From assembly GCF_005239225.2 (NCBI RefSeq), contig NC_133300.1:18527584-18591583 (forward strand): a DNA stretch of 64,000 bases, given 5' to 3'. This DNA is from Populus alba. Lineage: Eukaryota > Streptophyta > Magnoliopsida > Malpighiales > Salicaceae. How positions within the stretch are numbered: the first letter of the stretch is position 1; each line of letters starts with the position of its first letter. Both the position numbers and the translations under genes were made by a program. Positions 1-13,295 of the stretch are shown in pieces. The notes beneath the pieces are model-generated. The model searched no databases. It saw only the letters and a list, made by a program, of their open reading frames with translations, and was not told the origin of the DNA.

Positions 1-2404
1 AAATTGTAAACTCAAAAATATATTATATATATTCGTAGTCACCAAATTTTTTTTTTTCCTTTTTATATATATATTTTCTCGAAATTTCGGCAGAGTTTCC
101 TTTGTATTCTTTAGGTACCAAGTTATCGACTCAATCATTTCTCAACCTATAACATCAATCACAATATTCGTTCCCATCATTTGGACATCAAAAAACTCAA
201 GCATATTTCAATATCTAGATTTTATTTTCTATAGAACACTACAATAAAACTAATAAATTCTTAACATGCATCGTCTCTTTTATATATATATACAACCAAC
301 CATAATTCAACTTAATAATAATAACCTTACAAATTACATCATACACAAGATAATAAGTTAAACATTACAATTTTAGATATGGAAGCATATTACAACAAAA
401 TATTAGTTCTTCCAAGTACATTAATCACATAACAAAATTATTTATCCGAGCATCTACTTTCCAGATCGAGGGTGCGATGTACCTAAAAACATAATTGCAT
501 TAAACATGATTAAAACAATTGCACATTTCAATAAGTAATTGATTAAGGACTAATTATTTATATACACTAAGGTGATTTTCATATCATAGAATTAATTGTC
601 TTATTTTCTTTTTGAAATTTCTAATTTCATAAATTCTCTTCTAGACAGGGATAAATATACTAAAATAAAAATATCAAGAGTGTCTCCCACAACCCAGCAT
701 ATTTAACTTCAAAGTTTTATGATTTATTTACATCGAGTGATTATCCCATTAATTTGAAAAATTAATTTTTTCTTAAACATGGTCGTTTCTCCCAGACATA
801 AATTTCAATAATCAGGAAATGATCTTCAAGGCTCGCCCATTCACCAGGGCATTATTTCCAGTAACCAGGAAATAATTTTTCAAGGCTTGCCCATTCACCA
901 GGACATTATTTCTAGTAACTACCCATTCACCAGGGTATTATTTCCAGTAACCAGGAAATAATTTTTCAAGGCCTTCCCATTCACCAGGGCATTATTTCCA
1001 GTAACCAGGAAATAATTTTTCAAGGCCTGCCCATTCACCAGGACATTATTTCCAGTAACCAGGAAATAATTTTTCAAGGCTTGCCCATTCACCAGGGCAT
1101 TATTTCCAGTAACCAGCACTAATATTTATAATCTATAAAATTCCTTGTACAATAAAAAATATAAACTGATTAATTACTCAAAGGTGTTGAACACCTACCT
1201 GGTGTATGTGCGCGTGAAGAGGTCCCTTGTTGCTGATCAGGTCCTGCGGCCTCCTCTGCACCAACAAAATTACTTTGTCATTTGTTCATTCATTTGAACC
1301 GGTAAAATTCTAATACCCATGACATATTCCTTGATTAAATCCAATACCCTTAATTAAGTTTAATTGACTTTTAATTCAAGGGGGATACCCCCCCCTTTTT
1401 GAAACATTTTCTTATTATTATTATTATTATTATTATTTCCACAAAAGTCTTTATTCAATTTAACCTATCAACATCAATTGTCTTAAATTTAGCAAGATTC
1501 CTCAATAATATTACTTAAACTCCATTCTCTAATTTTTTCTTCTCCATTTAGCCAAAAACAACCTAGGGAGGGACGTGAATATTTTTCTTTTCTCCTTGAA
1601 AAATTCCTACTCCATTCATATAACACAACTTATAAACTTTCATCTTCCCATGTTTTCCAAACAATTGTATTAAACCTCAAATCCCCTAAATTATTCCTCT
1701 CTTGGCCAAATATTCAATTAAAATGGGGAAAAATTAATTTTTTTTTTCTTTATTTAAAATTAAACACTTACCCAATCATAATTCATGCTTTCTAAACATG
1801 GTTCAAAACATAATTTGCATTATTCCTATAAATTATAACATAAATCCACAACTTCACATAATCATTCATTTTGCATAATCCTTCATCAAACATAAAATTA
1901 AAGGAATTAATCATTTAGAACATGTTATTTACCTCACTTTGATAAGGATTTAAGGAAAGAATGCAAGAAAAAGCAAGTTTTCTTCTTCTCCCTCTTCAAA
2001 CCCTAGCTTGAAATCCTTCCTTCAATGCACTCACCACCTTAAAATCAACCCCCTCTTGATGTTTAATTAAGTTAATCACTCTAATTACTCACTTTAATTA
2101 GTGAAATCAATGAGCATTTAAGTAGAAAATCACACAATTCTTCCCCCTCTCTTTTGTTTCAAACTCACGGCTAAAAGAGGAAAAGATGAAGCATTTATAG
2201 TCTAAGTTTTACCAATTTACACATTGGCCCTCATTTCTTCTTATTTCTATTTTTGTCACTCAACTCTTCTTTTTACTTAATTCACACCATAACATCTTAT
2301 ATTTTATTCTATTGTATCCAATTACAATACTTAAAATCTTTTTTATTTAATTTATTCAATACTTTATTTATTTTACTCATATTATAATTTAGCGGGTTTT
2401 TACA
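1..2404 (-). mobile_element. LTR-retrotransposon fragment, cut by window start
   Basis: The minus strand begins TGTAAAAACCCGCT at 2404, a TG start as in LTRs. It has a TATA-like box (TATAAAT, 2193-2199) and a sequence near 60-125 containing GAAATTTCGGCAGAGTTTCC, which recurs in the opposite orientation near 3700 and 59190. The boundary is supported by an empty site: bases from 2405 (GGCTGGATGC) continue a block whose other copy is uninterrupted at 57913. The far end and the second target duplication lie outside the window. No coding domain is visible, so the superfamily is uncertain; Ty3/Gypsy-type is a guess. Confidence 0.6.
826..1117. repeat. 54-bp tandem repeat, about 5 copies
   Basis: A unit of about 54 bp containing CCCATTCACCAGGGCATTAT and CCAGTAACCAGGAAATAAT is repeated with one shortened copy near 915. 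Since 54 is divisible by 3, an open frame of repeated 18-residue blocks runs through it on the minus strand. I take that as a by-product of the repeat and not as a gene. It lies inside the LTR fragment. Confidence 0.85.
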
Positions 2405-3309
2405 GGCTGGATGCTTGGTAATTTGAATGGATTTACCAGATTGATTATCTAACAAAAGAGGTTAGTTAGATGCTAGAAAATTCATATGTAATTTTTAGAT
2501 TGATTTTGGTAACCGAAAATGGGTTAGCCGGATTTTTAGATAATTAAAGAAAAAATTACCGGGTTTATTGATTAACAAAAAGGTTAACTGGATAAGGAGT
2601 AATTCATATGGAATTACTGGATTAATTGGCTAACAAAAGAAATTAGTCGGATGATGGGTAATTTGAATGGAATTACTGGATCTATTGGTAACCGAGGAAG
2701 GAATATCAAATTTCTGAGTAATTATATGAAAGTGTTAGTTTCATTTGGTAATTAAGATGAGTTAGCTAGATTTTTAAGTTTTGAAAAGATTATGTAAATT
2801 AAGGGATTGAGTTAGATTGAAGTAGAAGTATTAAATTTCAAAGGTTAAGAGTAAATATTTAATATTAGACTAATATAGTGAGTAAGCTAATTAATATGGT
2901 TATTGTTGAAATAGGTACACCGCGAGGTGATGCAAATCGTTAGATGTAGGAATTTTTCCTATTTATGAATTACCATTTTGAAATGTAATATTCATGTTTT
3001 TACTTTCAGTGTAAATCCTCTTGTGTTGTAAAAATCAAGTAGAAGGTGTAATATATATATAGTTGTTAGTATGACCAAATCATTTTCAAAATGATAAAAT
3101 AAGATTTTAATATAAATATAATATGACTCTTAATCTTAATGTGTAAGCTAATTAATATGGTTATTGTTGAAAAAAGTACACCGCGAGGTGCTGCAAATCG
3201 TTAGATGTAGGAATTTTTCCTATTTATGAATTATCATTTTGAAATGTAATATTCACGTCTTTGCTTTTAATATAAATCCTCTTGTGTTGTAAAAATCAAG
3301 TAGAAGGTG

Positions 3310-3361
<52 letters not shown>

Positions 3362-5262
3362 TGTTAGTATGACCAAATCATTTTCAAAATGATAAGATAA
3401 GATTTTAAATATAAATATAATATGACTCTTAATCTTAATGTTGTATTCATGTAGTTTAAAGACATATGTAGTTAGTTAGCATTTATTATTTTTTAATGAT
3501 GAATTTGTTATCTTTTGAATTGTTTTAGTAGTACTTTTATGTTGATTTACCAATTAATATTATGAGACTTGAATATATTGATAAGTATAAGTATTGAGTT
3601 ATTGTTTGATGAACGGAATGTGATCCAGGATGATTGGATCAAGATGGAAGTTGTAATGACATATACTAGAAGTGTTGTTGATAACTTGGTACCAACAAAA
3701 GTAGAGAAAACTCTGCCGAAATTTTCAAAAACAATACTATAATTTTAGACATATTATCCAATACTTGATATTTGTAAAGAAATATTGGAGATTTCATGAC
3801 ATTATAATTTGAGGATATTACATTTTACTTTGTAATTTTTCCAGGTTTATCTGTTATATTATAACATGGTGCTGACTTTATAACCATGATCAAAAGTTTA
3901 AAATGGTAACTTTAGGGGACTTAAGTTTTTTTAACATATTTTTAAATTTTTTTTTTTAACATTTAGTTAGTTATAAATTAGATTTTATTATTATTTTTTT
4001 AATCTCGATTTTATATTTAGAGTCACGGATTTAATGAGTTCATCTAATTTTTATTTATATCCTAAATGTTAATTTTTTATTAATTCAGTTTATCTACCAT
4101 TATTGTTTTTTATTTAAGTATTATTAGATTAGCTTAAATTATAAACTGTTGATTCAATGAATTAATTCTTTGATTTTTTTTTTAATCTTGAATTTCGCAT
4201 GAATTTTTTTTTTATATTCAGAAAAAAAATAACTCGACTTTTGAATTACCAGAAACTCTAAAACATGTTGGAATTCTATTATATATAAACTCTTGATCAA
4301 AGAGACAATGGACTGCAGACTCACACAGTTGATTCTCGCGACTTTTGAAAGCCACTTTGGTTTCGTGTAGGCTTTGGATTTTCTAAATGCTTAGAGAGGC
4401 TTGGAAAAACAGGCCACCGGCTTGGAAATAGTTGAAAGAAACAGGCCGAGAGCAATGAGCTTACACAGCTGATTTTCAAGTTCTAGAAGCTGTGTTCGAG
4501 TAATAAGTTTGAGATGTTACTGTAGTTATTTTTTAAAAAATATTTTTTATTTTTAAAAAATTATTTTTATATCAATATATCAAAATTATCTAAAAAATAT
4601 AAAAAAAATATTAATTTAAATAAAAAAAAAATTAATTTTTTTAAAAACATTTCTAAAATATAATACCCAACATCCTTCAGCAGCGGCATGCCTTAGGCAT
4701 GGGGAGGGGGGTTGTCAAATTTGCTGCTCCAGTAAGCTTAGAAATCCTTGGAAAAGATGGCCCGTTGTCGGTGTCATCTTGATGGTGCATTAGATGCTTT
4801 GACAACTTGCCTTTGTATTTGCCGGTGAATAACTACAAACAATCTCTCTCTCAACCATATTTGCCGGTGCATTAGATGCTTTGACAACCTGCCTTTGTAT
4901 TGTCATAATTGATGCGAGAGAAATACACAGTTCGCCTACGAGAGATGAGCATAAAGTAAATGCATAGCTAGTCAAGTCTGCACCGTGTGGAGCCCAAGCG
5001 ACATGGCCAACGCGGGAAGAAGACTTCTACAAACCAATAAGCAAATTCAAGTAGACAAAACACAGCCATTTCTCTGAAGCTTCAATAGCAGAAGAAAAGC
5101 TCATCACCATACACTTTCACCTTTGCCATTTCTCATCTCACACTGCTCTTTCTACTCAATATTTACTTTCCCGTTTCTTGCTCACATCCCCTGCTTTTAG
5201 TTTTCCTCGCACCTTCTCTACTTCTTCTCAACATCCATTTCTTTTCCATTCCAAGACAAGCT
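2405..5262 (+). repeat. Upstream block of the CNL segmental duplication (left copy)
   Basis: This 2.86-kb stretch matches 57913-60738 almost base for base and leads directly into the two CNL genes. It contains degenerate repeats built on GGTAATT and ACCGGATT words (2405-2720), a tandem duplication (2882-3440), an AT-rich MITE-like patch (about 4505-4670) and a short direct repeat with GGTGCATTAGATGCTTTGAC near 4784 and 4866. Everything to about 4260 looks retrotransposon-derived. The last 700 bp, with pyrimidine-rich sequence just before the ATG at 5263, probably hold the promoter and 5' leader of CNL1, but I could not pick a convincing TATA box close to the gene. Confidence 0.85.
2882..3440. 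repeat. Tandem duplication, period about 261 bp, with (AT)n
   Basis: Two copies begin GTAAGCTAATTAATATGG (2882 and 3143) and run through ACACCGCGAGGTG and a terminal AT microsatellite. The same pair exists near 58386 and 58653, so this tandem duplication predates the CNL block duplication. The second AT tract is much longer here (about 3311-3357) than in the right-hand copy (about 58824-58841). Confidence 0.85.
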
Positions 5263-8200
5263 ATGGCCGATGCAATTGTTTCTGCTCTCGCGAGTACAAT
5301 CATGGGGAACTTGAATTCCTCAATTCTTCAAGAGCTTGGACTTGCTGGGAGCCTAGAGACTGATCTTGAACATCTCGAGCGCACGTTCATAACTACTCAA
5401 GCTGTGCTCCAGGATGCAGAGGTGAAGCAGTGGAAGGACCAGGCTATAAAGGTGTGGCTCAGACACCTCAAGGATGCAGCTTATGATGTTGACGATTTGC
5501 TAGATGAGTTTGCCATTGAAGCTCAGTGGCATCAGCAGCGAAGAGATCTCAAAAGTCGAGTAAGATCCTTCTTTTCAATCAATCATAATCCACTTGTTTT
5601 TCGACTAAGAATGGCGTATAAATTGAAACATGTGAGAAACAAACTGGATGCCATTGCCAATGAGAAAAACAAGTTCAATTTAACACCACGAGTTGGGGAC
5701 ATAGCAGCTGATACCTACGATGGACGGCTTACCAGCTCACTCGTGAATGAATCAGAAATTTACGGAAGAGGCAAGGAGAAAGAAGAACTAGTCAACATCC
5801 TGCTCTCTAATGCAGACAATCTCCCTATTTATGCTATATGGGGAATGGGGGGCCTAGGAAAAACAACACTTTCTCAAATGGTCTACAATGAAGAAAGGGT
5901 TAAGCTGCAATTCGGTTTGAGGATCTGGGTGTGTGTATCTACTGATTTCGATGTAAGAAGATTAACAAGAGCCATCATAGAGTCCATTGATGGTGCCCCT
6001 TGTGGTCTTCAAGAATTGGATACCTTGCAACAACGCCTCCAAGAGAAGTTAAATGGAAAGAAGTTTTTGCTTGTATTGGATGATGTGTGGGATGATTATG
6101 GTGATAGGTGGAATAAATTGAAGGAGGTATTAAGGTCCGGAGCTAAAGGTAGTGCTGTCATGGTAACTACGCGTATTGAGATGGTTGCTCTTAGAATGAC
6201 AGCAACTTTTGTCAAGCACTTGGGGAGATTGTCTGAAGAAGATTCTTGGCATTTGTTTCAACAGCTTGCATTCGGGATGAGAAGGAAAGAGGAGCGGGCA
6301 TGCCTGGAAGCCATTGGAGTATCAATAGTGAAGAAGTGTGGTGGTGTTCCTTTAGCTATAAAGGCACTAGGGAATCTAATGCGGTTAAAAGAAAGTGAAG
6401 ATCAGTGGATAGCTGTCAAAGAAAGTGAGATTTGGGATCTAAGAGAAGAAGCAAACGAGATCTTACCTGCTTTGAGGTTGAGTTACACTAATCTATCACC
6501 ATATTTGAAGCAATGCTTTGCGTATTGCGCTATATTTCCAAAAGATCAGGTGATGAAGAGGGAGGAGCTGATTGCTTTGTGGATGGCAAATGGCTTTATT
6601 TCTTGCAGAAGAGAAATGGATTTGCACGTCATGGGTATTGAGATATTCAATGAACTAGTGGGAAGGTCATTTCTGCAAGAGGTCGAGGATGATGGATTTG
6701 GCAACATAACATGTAAAATGCATGATCTTATGCATGATCTAGCACAATCCATTGCAGTACAAGAGTGCTATACAACAAAAGGCGATGGGGAGCTGGAAAT
6801 TCCTAAAACTGCCCGTCATGTTTCTTTTTATAACAAAGAAGTAGCTTCGTCTTCTGAAGTTCTCAAGGTCCTATCACTTCGCTCACTTCTTTTGAGGAAT
6901 GATGATCTTTGGAATGGATGGGGAAAGATTCCTGGTCGAAAACATCGAGCCTTGAGTTTAGAAAATGTTGACATACAGAAATTGCCAAAGTCAATTGGTG
7001 ATCTGAAACATCTAAGATATCTAGATGTACCAGGCTCCAGGATCAAAACACTGCCTGAAAGTATAGCCTCTCTCCAAAACCTCCAGACACTAGATCTGAG
7101 AGATTGCACTAATCTCATCCATTTACCAAAAGGTATGAAGCACATGAGAAATCTTGTCTATCTTGACATAACGGGTTGTTGTTCACTTCGATTTATGCCT
7201 GCTGGAATGAGGGAATTGATATGCTTGCGAAAACTTACCCTGTTCATTGTGGGTGGGGAGAATGGTCGTCGCATAAGTGAATTGAAAGGGCTGAATAATC
7301 TTGCTGGTGAATTGAGTATCACAGATCTTGTGAATGTTAAGAATTTAAAAGATGCCACAAGTGCCAATTTGAAGTTGAAGACAGCTCTTTTATCACTGAC
7401 TTTATCTTGGCATGGTAATGGAGATTACCTTTCTTACCCTGGGTTAGTTGCGCCACCGGAACAAAGAAAGAGTGTTATTCAGGAAAATAATGAGGAGGTC
7501 CTTGAAGGGCTTCAACCTCATTCAAATCTGAAGAAGTTGAGGATATGTGGATATGGAGGTTCAAGATTTCCTAATTGGATGATGAACTTGAACATGACGC
7601 TACCAAATCTGGTAAAGATGGAGCTATCAGCATTTCCCAACTGTGAACAACTTCCACCATTAGGGAAACTGCAGTTCCTCAAGAATCTTGAATTGCATGG
7701 AATAAATGGTGTGAAGAGTATTGACAGCAATGTGTATGGAGATGGGCAGAATCCATTCCCATCTTTGGAGACACTGATTTTTGAGAACATGGAGGGATTA
7801 GAGCAATGGTCTGCGTGTAATTTTCCTCGCCTTCGAAAATTGAGGATATTCGATTGCCCTGTGTTGAACGAAATACCAATTATACCCTCCCTTAAAAAAT
7901 TAGAAATCCAAGGAGGTAATGCTTCATTGCTGATGTCAGTTAGGAATCTCACTTCCATCACTTCTCTTCATATTGAAGGGATTAACGATGTGAGGGAGCT
8001 TCCCGATGGGTTTTTGCAAAATCATACCCTCCTTGAAAGCTTAGACATTTGGAGGATGCGAGATCTGGAGTCTTTGTCAAATAGGGTATTAGATAACCTT
8101 TCTGCTCTTAAAAGCTTGAAGATTTGGGATTGCGGGAAACTTGAAAGCTTGCCAGAGGAAGGTCTTCGTAACCTCAATTCCTTGGAGGTTTTAAAGATAG

Positions 8201-8583
8201 ACTCTTGTAGAAGATTAAATTGTCTTCCAATGAATGGGCTGTGTGGCTTATCTTCTCTTCGCAAGTTATCTGTTGTATTGTGTGATAAATTGACATCTCT
8301 ATCTGAGGGAGTGCGACATCTCACTTCTCTCCAAAATTTGTATCTTTTTGGATGTCCTGAGCTGAATTCATTACCGGAGAGTATCCAACATCTCACTTCT
8401 CTCCAATCTCTAAGAATATGGTACTGCGAGGGATTAGCTTCTTTGCCAAATCAGATTGGATATCTCACTTATCTCCAATCTCTAGTGATCAACGGCTGTC
8501 CAAATTTGAAGAAAAGGTGTGAGAAAGATTTAGGAAAGGACTGGCCTAAGATAGCTCACATTCCTAAGATTAGTATCAATTAA
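5263..8583 (+). CDS. CC-NBS-LRR disease-resistance protein (CNL1), RGA-like
   Basis: A single uninterrupted frame of 1106 aa, typical for this family. These are intracellular immune receptors: the NB-ARC domain switches between ADP and ATP, the LRR senses effectors or guarded proteins, and the coiled coil signals. Visible motifs are MADAIVSAL at the start, an EDVID-like [10 protein letters not shown] (74-83), P-loop GMGGLGKTT (194-202), kinase-2 LLVLDDVW (269-276), GGVPLA (360-365), [14 protein letters not shown] (418-426) and MHD (486-488). About 20 degenerate leucine-rich repeats follow from about 560 to 1090. The W in kinase-2 and the MHD motif fit the CC class and not TIR. ATG 5263 is chosen because the canonical N-terminus starts there and the paralogue at 60739 matches. 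All nucleotide-binding motifs are intact, so it may be functional. An AATAAA lies at 8633-8638, 50 bp after the stop. The ligand is unknown. Confidence 0.95.
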   Translation: MADAIVSALASTIMGNLNSSILQELGLAGSLETDLEHLERTFITTQAVLQDAEVKQWKDQAIKVWLRHLKDAAYDVDDLLDEFAIEAQWHQQRRDLKSRVRSFFSINHNPLVFRLRMAYKLKHVRNKLDAIANEKNKFNLTPRVGDIAADTYDGRLTSSLVNESEIYGRGKEKEELVNILLSNADNLPIYAIWGMGGLGKTTLSQMVYNEERVKLQFGLRIWVCVSTDFDVRRLTRAIIESIDGAPCGLQELDTLQQRLQEKLNGKKFLLVLDDVWDDYGDRWNKLKEVLRSGAKGSAVMVTTRIEMVALRMTATFVKHLGRLSEEDSWHLFQQLAFGMRRKEERACLEAIGVSIVKKCGGVPLAIKALGNLMRLKESEDQWIAVKESEIWDLREEANEILPALRLSYTNLSPYLKQCFAYCAIFPKDQVMKREELIALWMANGFISCRREMDLHVMGIEIFNELVGRSFLQEVEDDGFGNITCKMHDLMHDLAQSIAVQECYTTKGDGELEIPKTARHVSFYNKEVASSSEVLKVLSLRSLLLRNDDLWNGWGKIPGRKHRALSLENVDIQKLPKSIGDLKHLRYLDVPGSRIKTLPESIASLQNLQTLDLRDCTNLIHLPKGMKHMRNLVYLDITGCCSLRFMPAGMRELICLRKLTLFIVGGENGRRISELKGLNNLAGELSITDLVNVKNLKDATSANLKLKTALLSLTLSWHGNGDYLSYPGLVAPPEQRKSVIQENNEEVLEGLQPHSNLKKLRICGYGGSRFPNWMMNLNMTLPNLVKMELSAFPNCEQLPPLGKLQFLKNLELHGINGVKSIDSNVYGDGQNPFPSLETLIFENMEGLEQWSACNFPRLRKLRIFDCPVLNEIPIIPSLKKLEIQGGNASLLMSVRNLTSITSLHIEGINDVRELPDGFLQNHTLLESLDIWRMRDLESLSNRVLDNLSALKSLKIWDCGKLESLPEEGLRNLNSLEVLKIDSCRRLNCLPMNGLCGLSSLRKLSVVLCDKLTSLSEGVRHLTSLQNLYLFGCPELNSLPESIQHLTSLQSLRIWYCEGLASLPNQIGYLTYLQSLVINGCPNLKKRCEKDLGKDWPKIAHIPKISIN

Positions 8584-8763
8584 AATTAATATGCAAAATT
8601 GTTAAAATAATTTCTCATTAACATTGAATGAGAATAAAATTTGTATTTTCTTAGTTTTAATTTGATGTAATTGTTTAAATAACTTTATCAAATTCATTAT
8701 TGTTATATTTTTCATATAAATGTGGAAAAATAATTCATTCATGATTTTTTTTAAAAAAAAACT

Positions 8764-8766
<3 letters not shown>

Positions 8767-8807
<41 letters not shown>
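8767..8807. repeat. (TA)n microsatellite
   Basis: About 20 TA units lie downstream of CNL1. The rest of 8584-9180 is AT-rich and shows no gene. Confidence 0.95.
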
Positions 8808-8810
<3 letters not shown>

Positions 8811-9179
8811 TTAATCCCTCGCACCATAAAGTATATAGAGCATCAACACAAACAAACTGCAAATCGAAATCTAATCCATCCAAACAATAAACTTACTACA
8901 AAACAATGGAAACTTCCACTTAGCAGAAGCCGGCTAGAGCATACAGACAACTTGAGTAATAATTCAAGAATATTGTCATTTAACAAAAGCTTTAAAATGT
9001 CAACTTAACAAAAGTTTCAAACATAAAATGATGATTGTTCAAAATATCACTTGTGAGATATGCATAAAAAATAATAAAACAATTCACCTTAAACTAGCTT
9101 TAATGAAACTATTTTTTTATAACAAACAATTAATTTATTAATGTCATAACTCAATTAAAAAAAAATGGATAAAAATATA

Positions 9180-9760
9180 TTTGAGAATAGGGTTAAGACA
9201 ACATAAAATTTGAAGTTTGAGGATGGATTTATTAAATTTGAGAGTTAATTGGTCAATAATTGAAAAATTAATAATTTGGAGACTTTAATTAAAAATTTAA
9301 ATTAGTTTAATTAATAAAATTAGATGCTTAATTAAAGAATTAATAAGTTTGAGGACTTAATTAAGTTTTGATTTAATTAATTAAAAAAAATCAGGGGTTT
9401 AATTAAAGAAATACCAGAGTTGTGGGTTGATTAAAGGTGAAATTTCAGGAGATTAAAGACTAAGGAACATAGTGAAATTGTGGGTTTATTTTAGGAATTT
9501 TAACTGATTTTTTCAGGGATAATTTTGAAAGAATTAAAAGTTGAAGATTTAATTAAGGATCAAATTGAACAATCTAGAAATTAAGGATTGTTTTGTAAAC
9601 AGTGTTATAATTTAGGGATTGAGTTGAAATTAATTGAATGGTAAAATTAAAAGAAATTTTTTATTACTTGAGATCCAATTGTTAAATTTTAAAAAATCAG
9701 GGGTCAAAATGAATATATCCATTTCTGCCGAAATGAAATGGGCCTAGACCAAATCATCCC
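9180..9760 (+). mobile_element. Decayed LTR U3-like remnant
   Basis: This stretch is made of degenerate words such as GGACTTAATTAAG, AAGGATCAAATTGAA and GGGTCAAAATGAA. They resemble the 5' part of the solo LTRs at 11494 and 14294 and of the remnant at 25891. No termini or target duplication remain. Confidence 0.5.
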
Positions 9761-9889
9761 ATAACCCCATATTCACGGGCTTGCCAAAGCCTAGCACAAG
9801 ACTTAATGTCTTTGGCCCATGAACAATTTGCAAAAAATGGTCTTTGAGACTCTGAAGATTAAACCAAATTCTTTAGCTGGAAACACAAA

Positions 9890-10640
9890 GACAAAGGAAA
9901 GGGGAAAGGGAGCTGATCTTGACGATAATTAATCTTGAGCCAAGTCTTCAATTGTATTAATATGATTAATTAATTAATTTTTCGAAGAATAGGATTACAT
10001 GATTTGAATATATATATATATATATATATATGGTTAGCTTGAAGAGAATTAATATAAAAACTATGATCTTAGGACATTAGGTTTTTGGATGTGACGATAT
10101 TGATTTATTGACAAAAAATAAAATGAAAAACTATCAAGTAATGTATTTGAATTAACAGGAGAGAGTTTATATATTATTATTAAAATAATATTTTCTTTTA
10201 ATTTCAAGGAGAATGGAAATATATAATGAAATATCGATTGAATAGCAATTAGTTCTTAATTAATAAGTTCTTCCCGATTATGAAAATTAACTTGCGAAAT
10301 TATGATACAGTCAAACAATAAAAAATGCTTGATTCTGAATATTATTTTATTAATAAACCATTATTTTTTAAATATATCTTTTCAGTTACATGAGTCGACG
10401 CTGCCTTTTACGAATTGAAATTCGCACATTTTAAAATAACATCTCATTAAATATTATTTTAATCAAAGCATATTATATTTTAATGTGCGTGAATTTACAA
10501 AAGAAATATTCTCAATCCAATGGGATGAAATTGGACCTCTAATGATCTATTCAACGCCTAATCATTCTAAACCGCAAGTCTCAACTGCAAGTCGCTTATG
10601 GTTCTCTAATTTCAACTACGTAGGACTAATTTCAACTTTT
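9890..10640. repeat. Gene-less relic of the patatin-unit upstream block
   Basis: Segments here match sequence upstream of patatin copies 1, 2 and 3. Examples are GGTTAGCTTGAAGA near 10032 (compare 32159) and GCCTTTTACGAATTGAAATTC followed by CCTAATCATTCTAAAC near 10404-10570 (compare 21168-21360, 32409-32600 and 45460-45672). No patatin exon is found to the left, where the matching gene would be expected, so this looks like the remains of an older fifth unit. Positions 10641-11490 are AT-rich with no gene seen. Confidence 0.6.
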
Positions 10641-11493
10641 CCAACTAACTTAACCAAATGATAAAAAAAACAATCACATTAAAATTTGTAAAATTCGTAA
10701 AAAAAAAAAGATATGAAAGGATGCCTCGATCACTTTTAAAATTCGTTAAAAAAAAAGTCACATTAAAATTCAGCATTTTCAAATATATATAATTTTAAAT
10801 AATCATTTCAAATATAAAATCTTAGTTTATTAAATGGGATTTTAAAAATAAGTTTTTTAGTATCTAGAAAAAACTTTATAACTTGAAACTTATATGTATC
10901 ATTACTTTTACATGCCAAAACTTTAATTTTATCTAGTGAAGAACTCAAAATTATAGGATTTATACTTGTTATTAATGATATCACTTCAAAAAACAAATTA
11001 TTTGGTGAAGCTTCGTGAATGATTTTTATACTATTATAGTATATGACAAAACATTTTAAATTAATAATTTTAAATTTTTAAATTAAGACATGACAAACTT
11101 AAATTTTTAAATTAATACATGAAAAGTTCGTTGATATGGAAATATATATTATATTAGTACTTTTGGCTACATATTGTAAGATTCCATTGTTTTGATATTT
11201 TGTTTTTTACAATTTATTGTTTTTGTGCAACCTTAAAATTTATAAATGCAAATGAAAATACCGATAGAATATTTCAGTTGGTAAATTACAATGAATTTTA
11301 CCAACAAAATATTCTCTTGTTATTTCCATCAGTAAACACCGATGAAAATATTTACTCGGTATATATCAAGAAGATTATATCAAGAAAAGAAGAAATTAAA
11401 AAAAAACAAAATATACAAAATATGTCATTTATATGACAACATTACCGACGATACTAACTCATCTGTAAAATCCATTTGTAAATTCATCGGTGA

Positions 11494-13003
11494 TGTCGTA
11501 ACCTATTTTTGGGTCCCCATAAAAAATAAAATAAATAGCCAAAAGAGGTTAGAAAAATAACAGGAGGCAGAAGCGCTCAGAAAATGGTCAGAAAATTAGT
11601 CAAGGAGTTTAAAAATGCAAAGGCGGATTTTTTGACAGTATATTCTTGAAGGATGAGAGCCCTATTGAGAAGGAAAATTTGAATTTTAAGGAGAAAAGCC
11701 CAAATTTGGATGTTTATGGACTGAATTGGATTTTTATTTGAATTTATAGAGGATTTGATTGCAAGAAAAATTGATTTTCAATATTTTTTAGGAATTTATT
11801 AGGTCAAATCATGGGCTTAATTGCATAAATATTGAAGTTTAATGGCTAATTAGGGACTTAATTGAGGAAATCCGAAACCAGGGACCAAATTGGAAGAGGC
11901 GCGTAAATGGAGGGGCTGCAATTGAATTGATTCATGGGCCTTATTGAAGAAATTGGAAGTTTTATGATCAATTGAGGGCTAAATTGCATAAATCAGAGGC
12001 CAAGGACCAAAGTGGAAAACGCGGCCAAATATGGGGGGCAGGGACGCAATTGAAATGTACAAAAATAATTGGGGGGCTGATCTGAACATTGGCGCATTTC
12101 TGGCGCCACATTTGAATGAAACGGCGCGTTTTCTCCAAAACGACGCCATTTCATACATTTTAAAAGAAAAAAAAAAGAGAAGGGCCAAACGGTGTTGTTT
12201 TGAACGGCACTGTTCCCCTTTCTTTTTCCCCCCGAACATGCAGCAGAAAGGGGGAAAAAGAATGGTTTATTTAAAAGAGTTGTCCCCTTCTTGCCTCACG
12301 CCCGACCACTAGCCCAAAGCGCACCTCGTCTTGGGCCACCGACCGAAGACACTGGCCGACCACCCGCCGCGCTGCCGAAACCGAGGGAGGTGCGCCTTGA
12401 CAGCTGCGCCCTAACCAGCCGCCGCGTAATCTGCTCCCCATGCGCCATAGTGAACAACCGCGATCATTTGCTATATAAATAGCACCCAACCCAGCACAAG
12501 TAGGAGGACGAAAAAAAAAAGAAAAGAAAGAGGAATCCGAAGAAAACTAAAAAATGAAGAGAGAGAGAGAAAAAAACAACCCAACAAAGGAGAGAGAGCC
12601 ACCGAAAACCCAAAAAAACCGAGAGAAGAGTGGAAGTTTGAAGCCGGGAGGGAATTTAGAAAACGAAAACCAAGCAAACGAACCGAGAGGACGTCGCCGG
12701 ACTGTTTTGAAATCGCCGTGAGGAGTCGCCGTCCGTGAGCTAGGACGCTGCCACCGCCTCTACCTCAGCACCGCCAGCAAGCCGTCGTCTCCGCTGCGCC
12801 AGGTACGCTTCCTCCCCCTGCGCATTTTTTCTTTCGAAGCTTGCATAAGTTTGCCTCCTGCATGCAGAACTATTGACCAAAATACTAGTTAGGGTTTCTA
12901 GTGACCAAAATACTAGGTGGCGACTCCAAAGAACCAAATAAGTAAAAAAAAAAAAAAAAAACACCAGTCGAACCCGCAATTGGATTTTTTTTAGGGTGCG
13001 ACA
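11494..13003 (+). mobile_element. Solo LTR 1 (1510 bp), TSD GGTGA
   Basis: The element starts TGTCGTAACC and ends GGGTGCGACA. It is flanked by the 5-bp direct repeat GGTGA (11489-11493 and 13004-13008). Its first part aligns with solo LTR 2 (14294) through GGGTCCCCAT, AGGAGGCAGAA and AACGGCGCGTTTT, and a promoter-like CTATATAAATAG lies near 12470. Its last part shares GTGACCAAAATACTAGGTGG with LTRs 2 and 3. There is no internal coding region, primer site or second LTR, so a solo LTR left by recombination is the simplest reading. The middle of LTR 2 is missing here: the break lies just after CCTGCATGCAGAA (near 12870), one arm of a hairpin that is complete in LTR 2. Confidence 0.88.
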
Positions 13004-13019
13004 GGTGAGGGGAGTTCGA

Positions 13020-13241
13020 TGGTAGTGATGTTTTTAAGGCCCTGACACTATGGGCTACACAAGCTCGTGCACCTAACTTAACTTTTTTTTTTTTTTTTAA
13101 ATAAAACCTTTAGCATCATATTTTTTATGAATTATTTATTTATTTATTTTTATCAATTTCCTTCTTTAATATTAGATTGATTTTGAATTAATCTTTATTT
13201 TTATTGTATAATTAAAATAAAAAAATGTTTTGAACCAATTG

Positions 13242-13295
<54 letters not shown>

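Noticed and set aside
919..1119. Open frame of repeated 18-residue blocks on the minus strand
   Set aside because: It follows from a 54-bp tandem repeat inside an LTR fragment; there is no start context, homology or domain.
820..1120. CRISPR-like repeat spacing
   Set aside because: The repeats are continuous without unique spacers, and the DNA is from a plant nucleus.
4790..4975. 61-codon open frame on the minus strand, also present at 60263-60448
   Set aside because: Conserved only because the whole block is a recent duplication; it lies in the promoter or leader of the CNL gene and contains a short direct repeat.
6546..8396. Minus-strand open frames inside CNL1
   Set aside because: Shadow frames of a well-supported plus-strand gene.
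11200..11490. CACTA-like subterminal words (ACCGACGATAC, TCATCGGTGA)
   Set aside because: Only a few scattered matches and no CACTA termini or 3-bp target repeat could be found.
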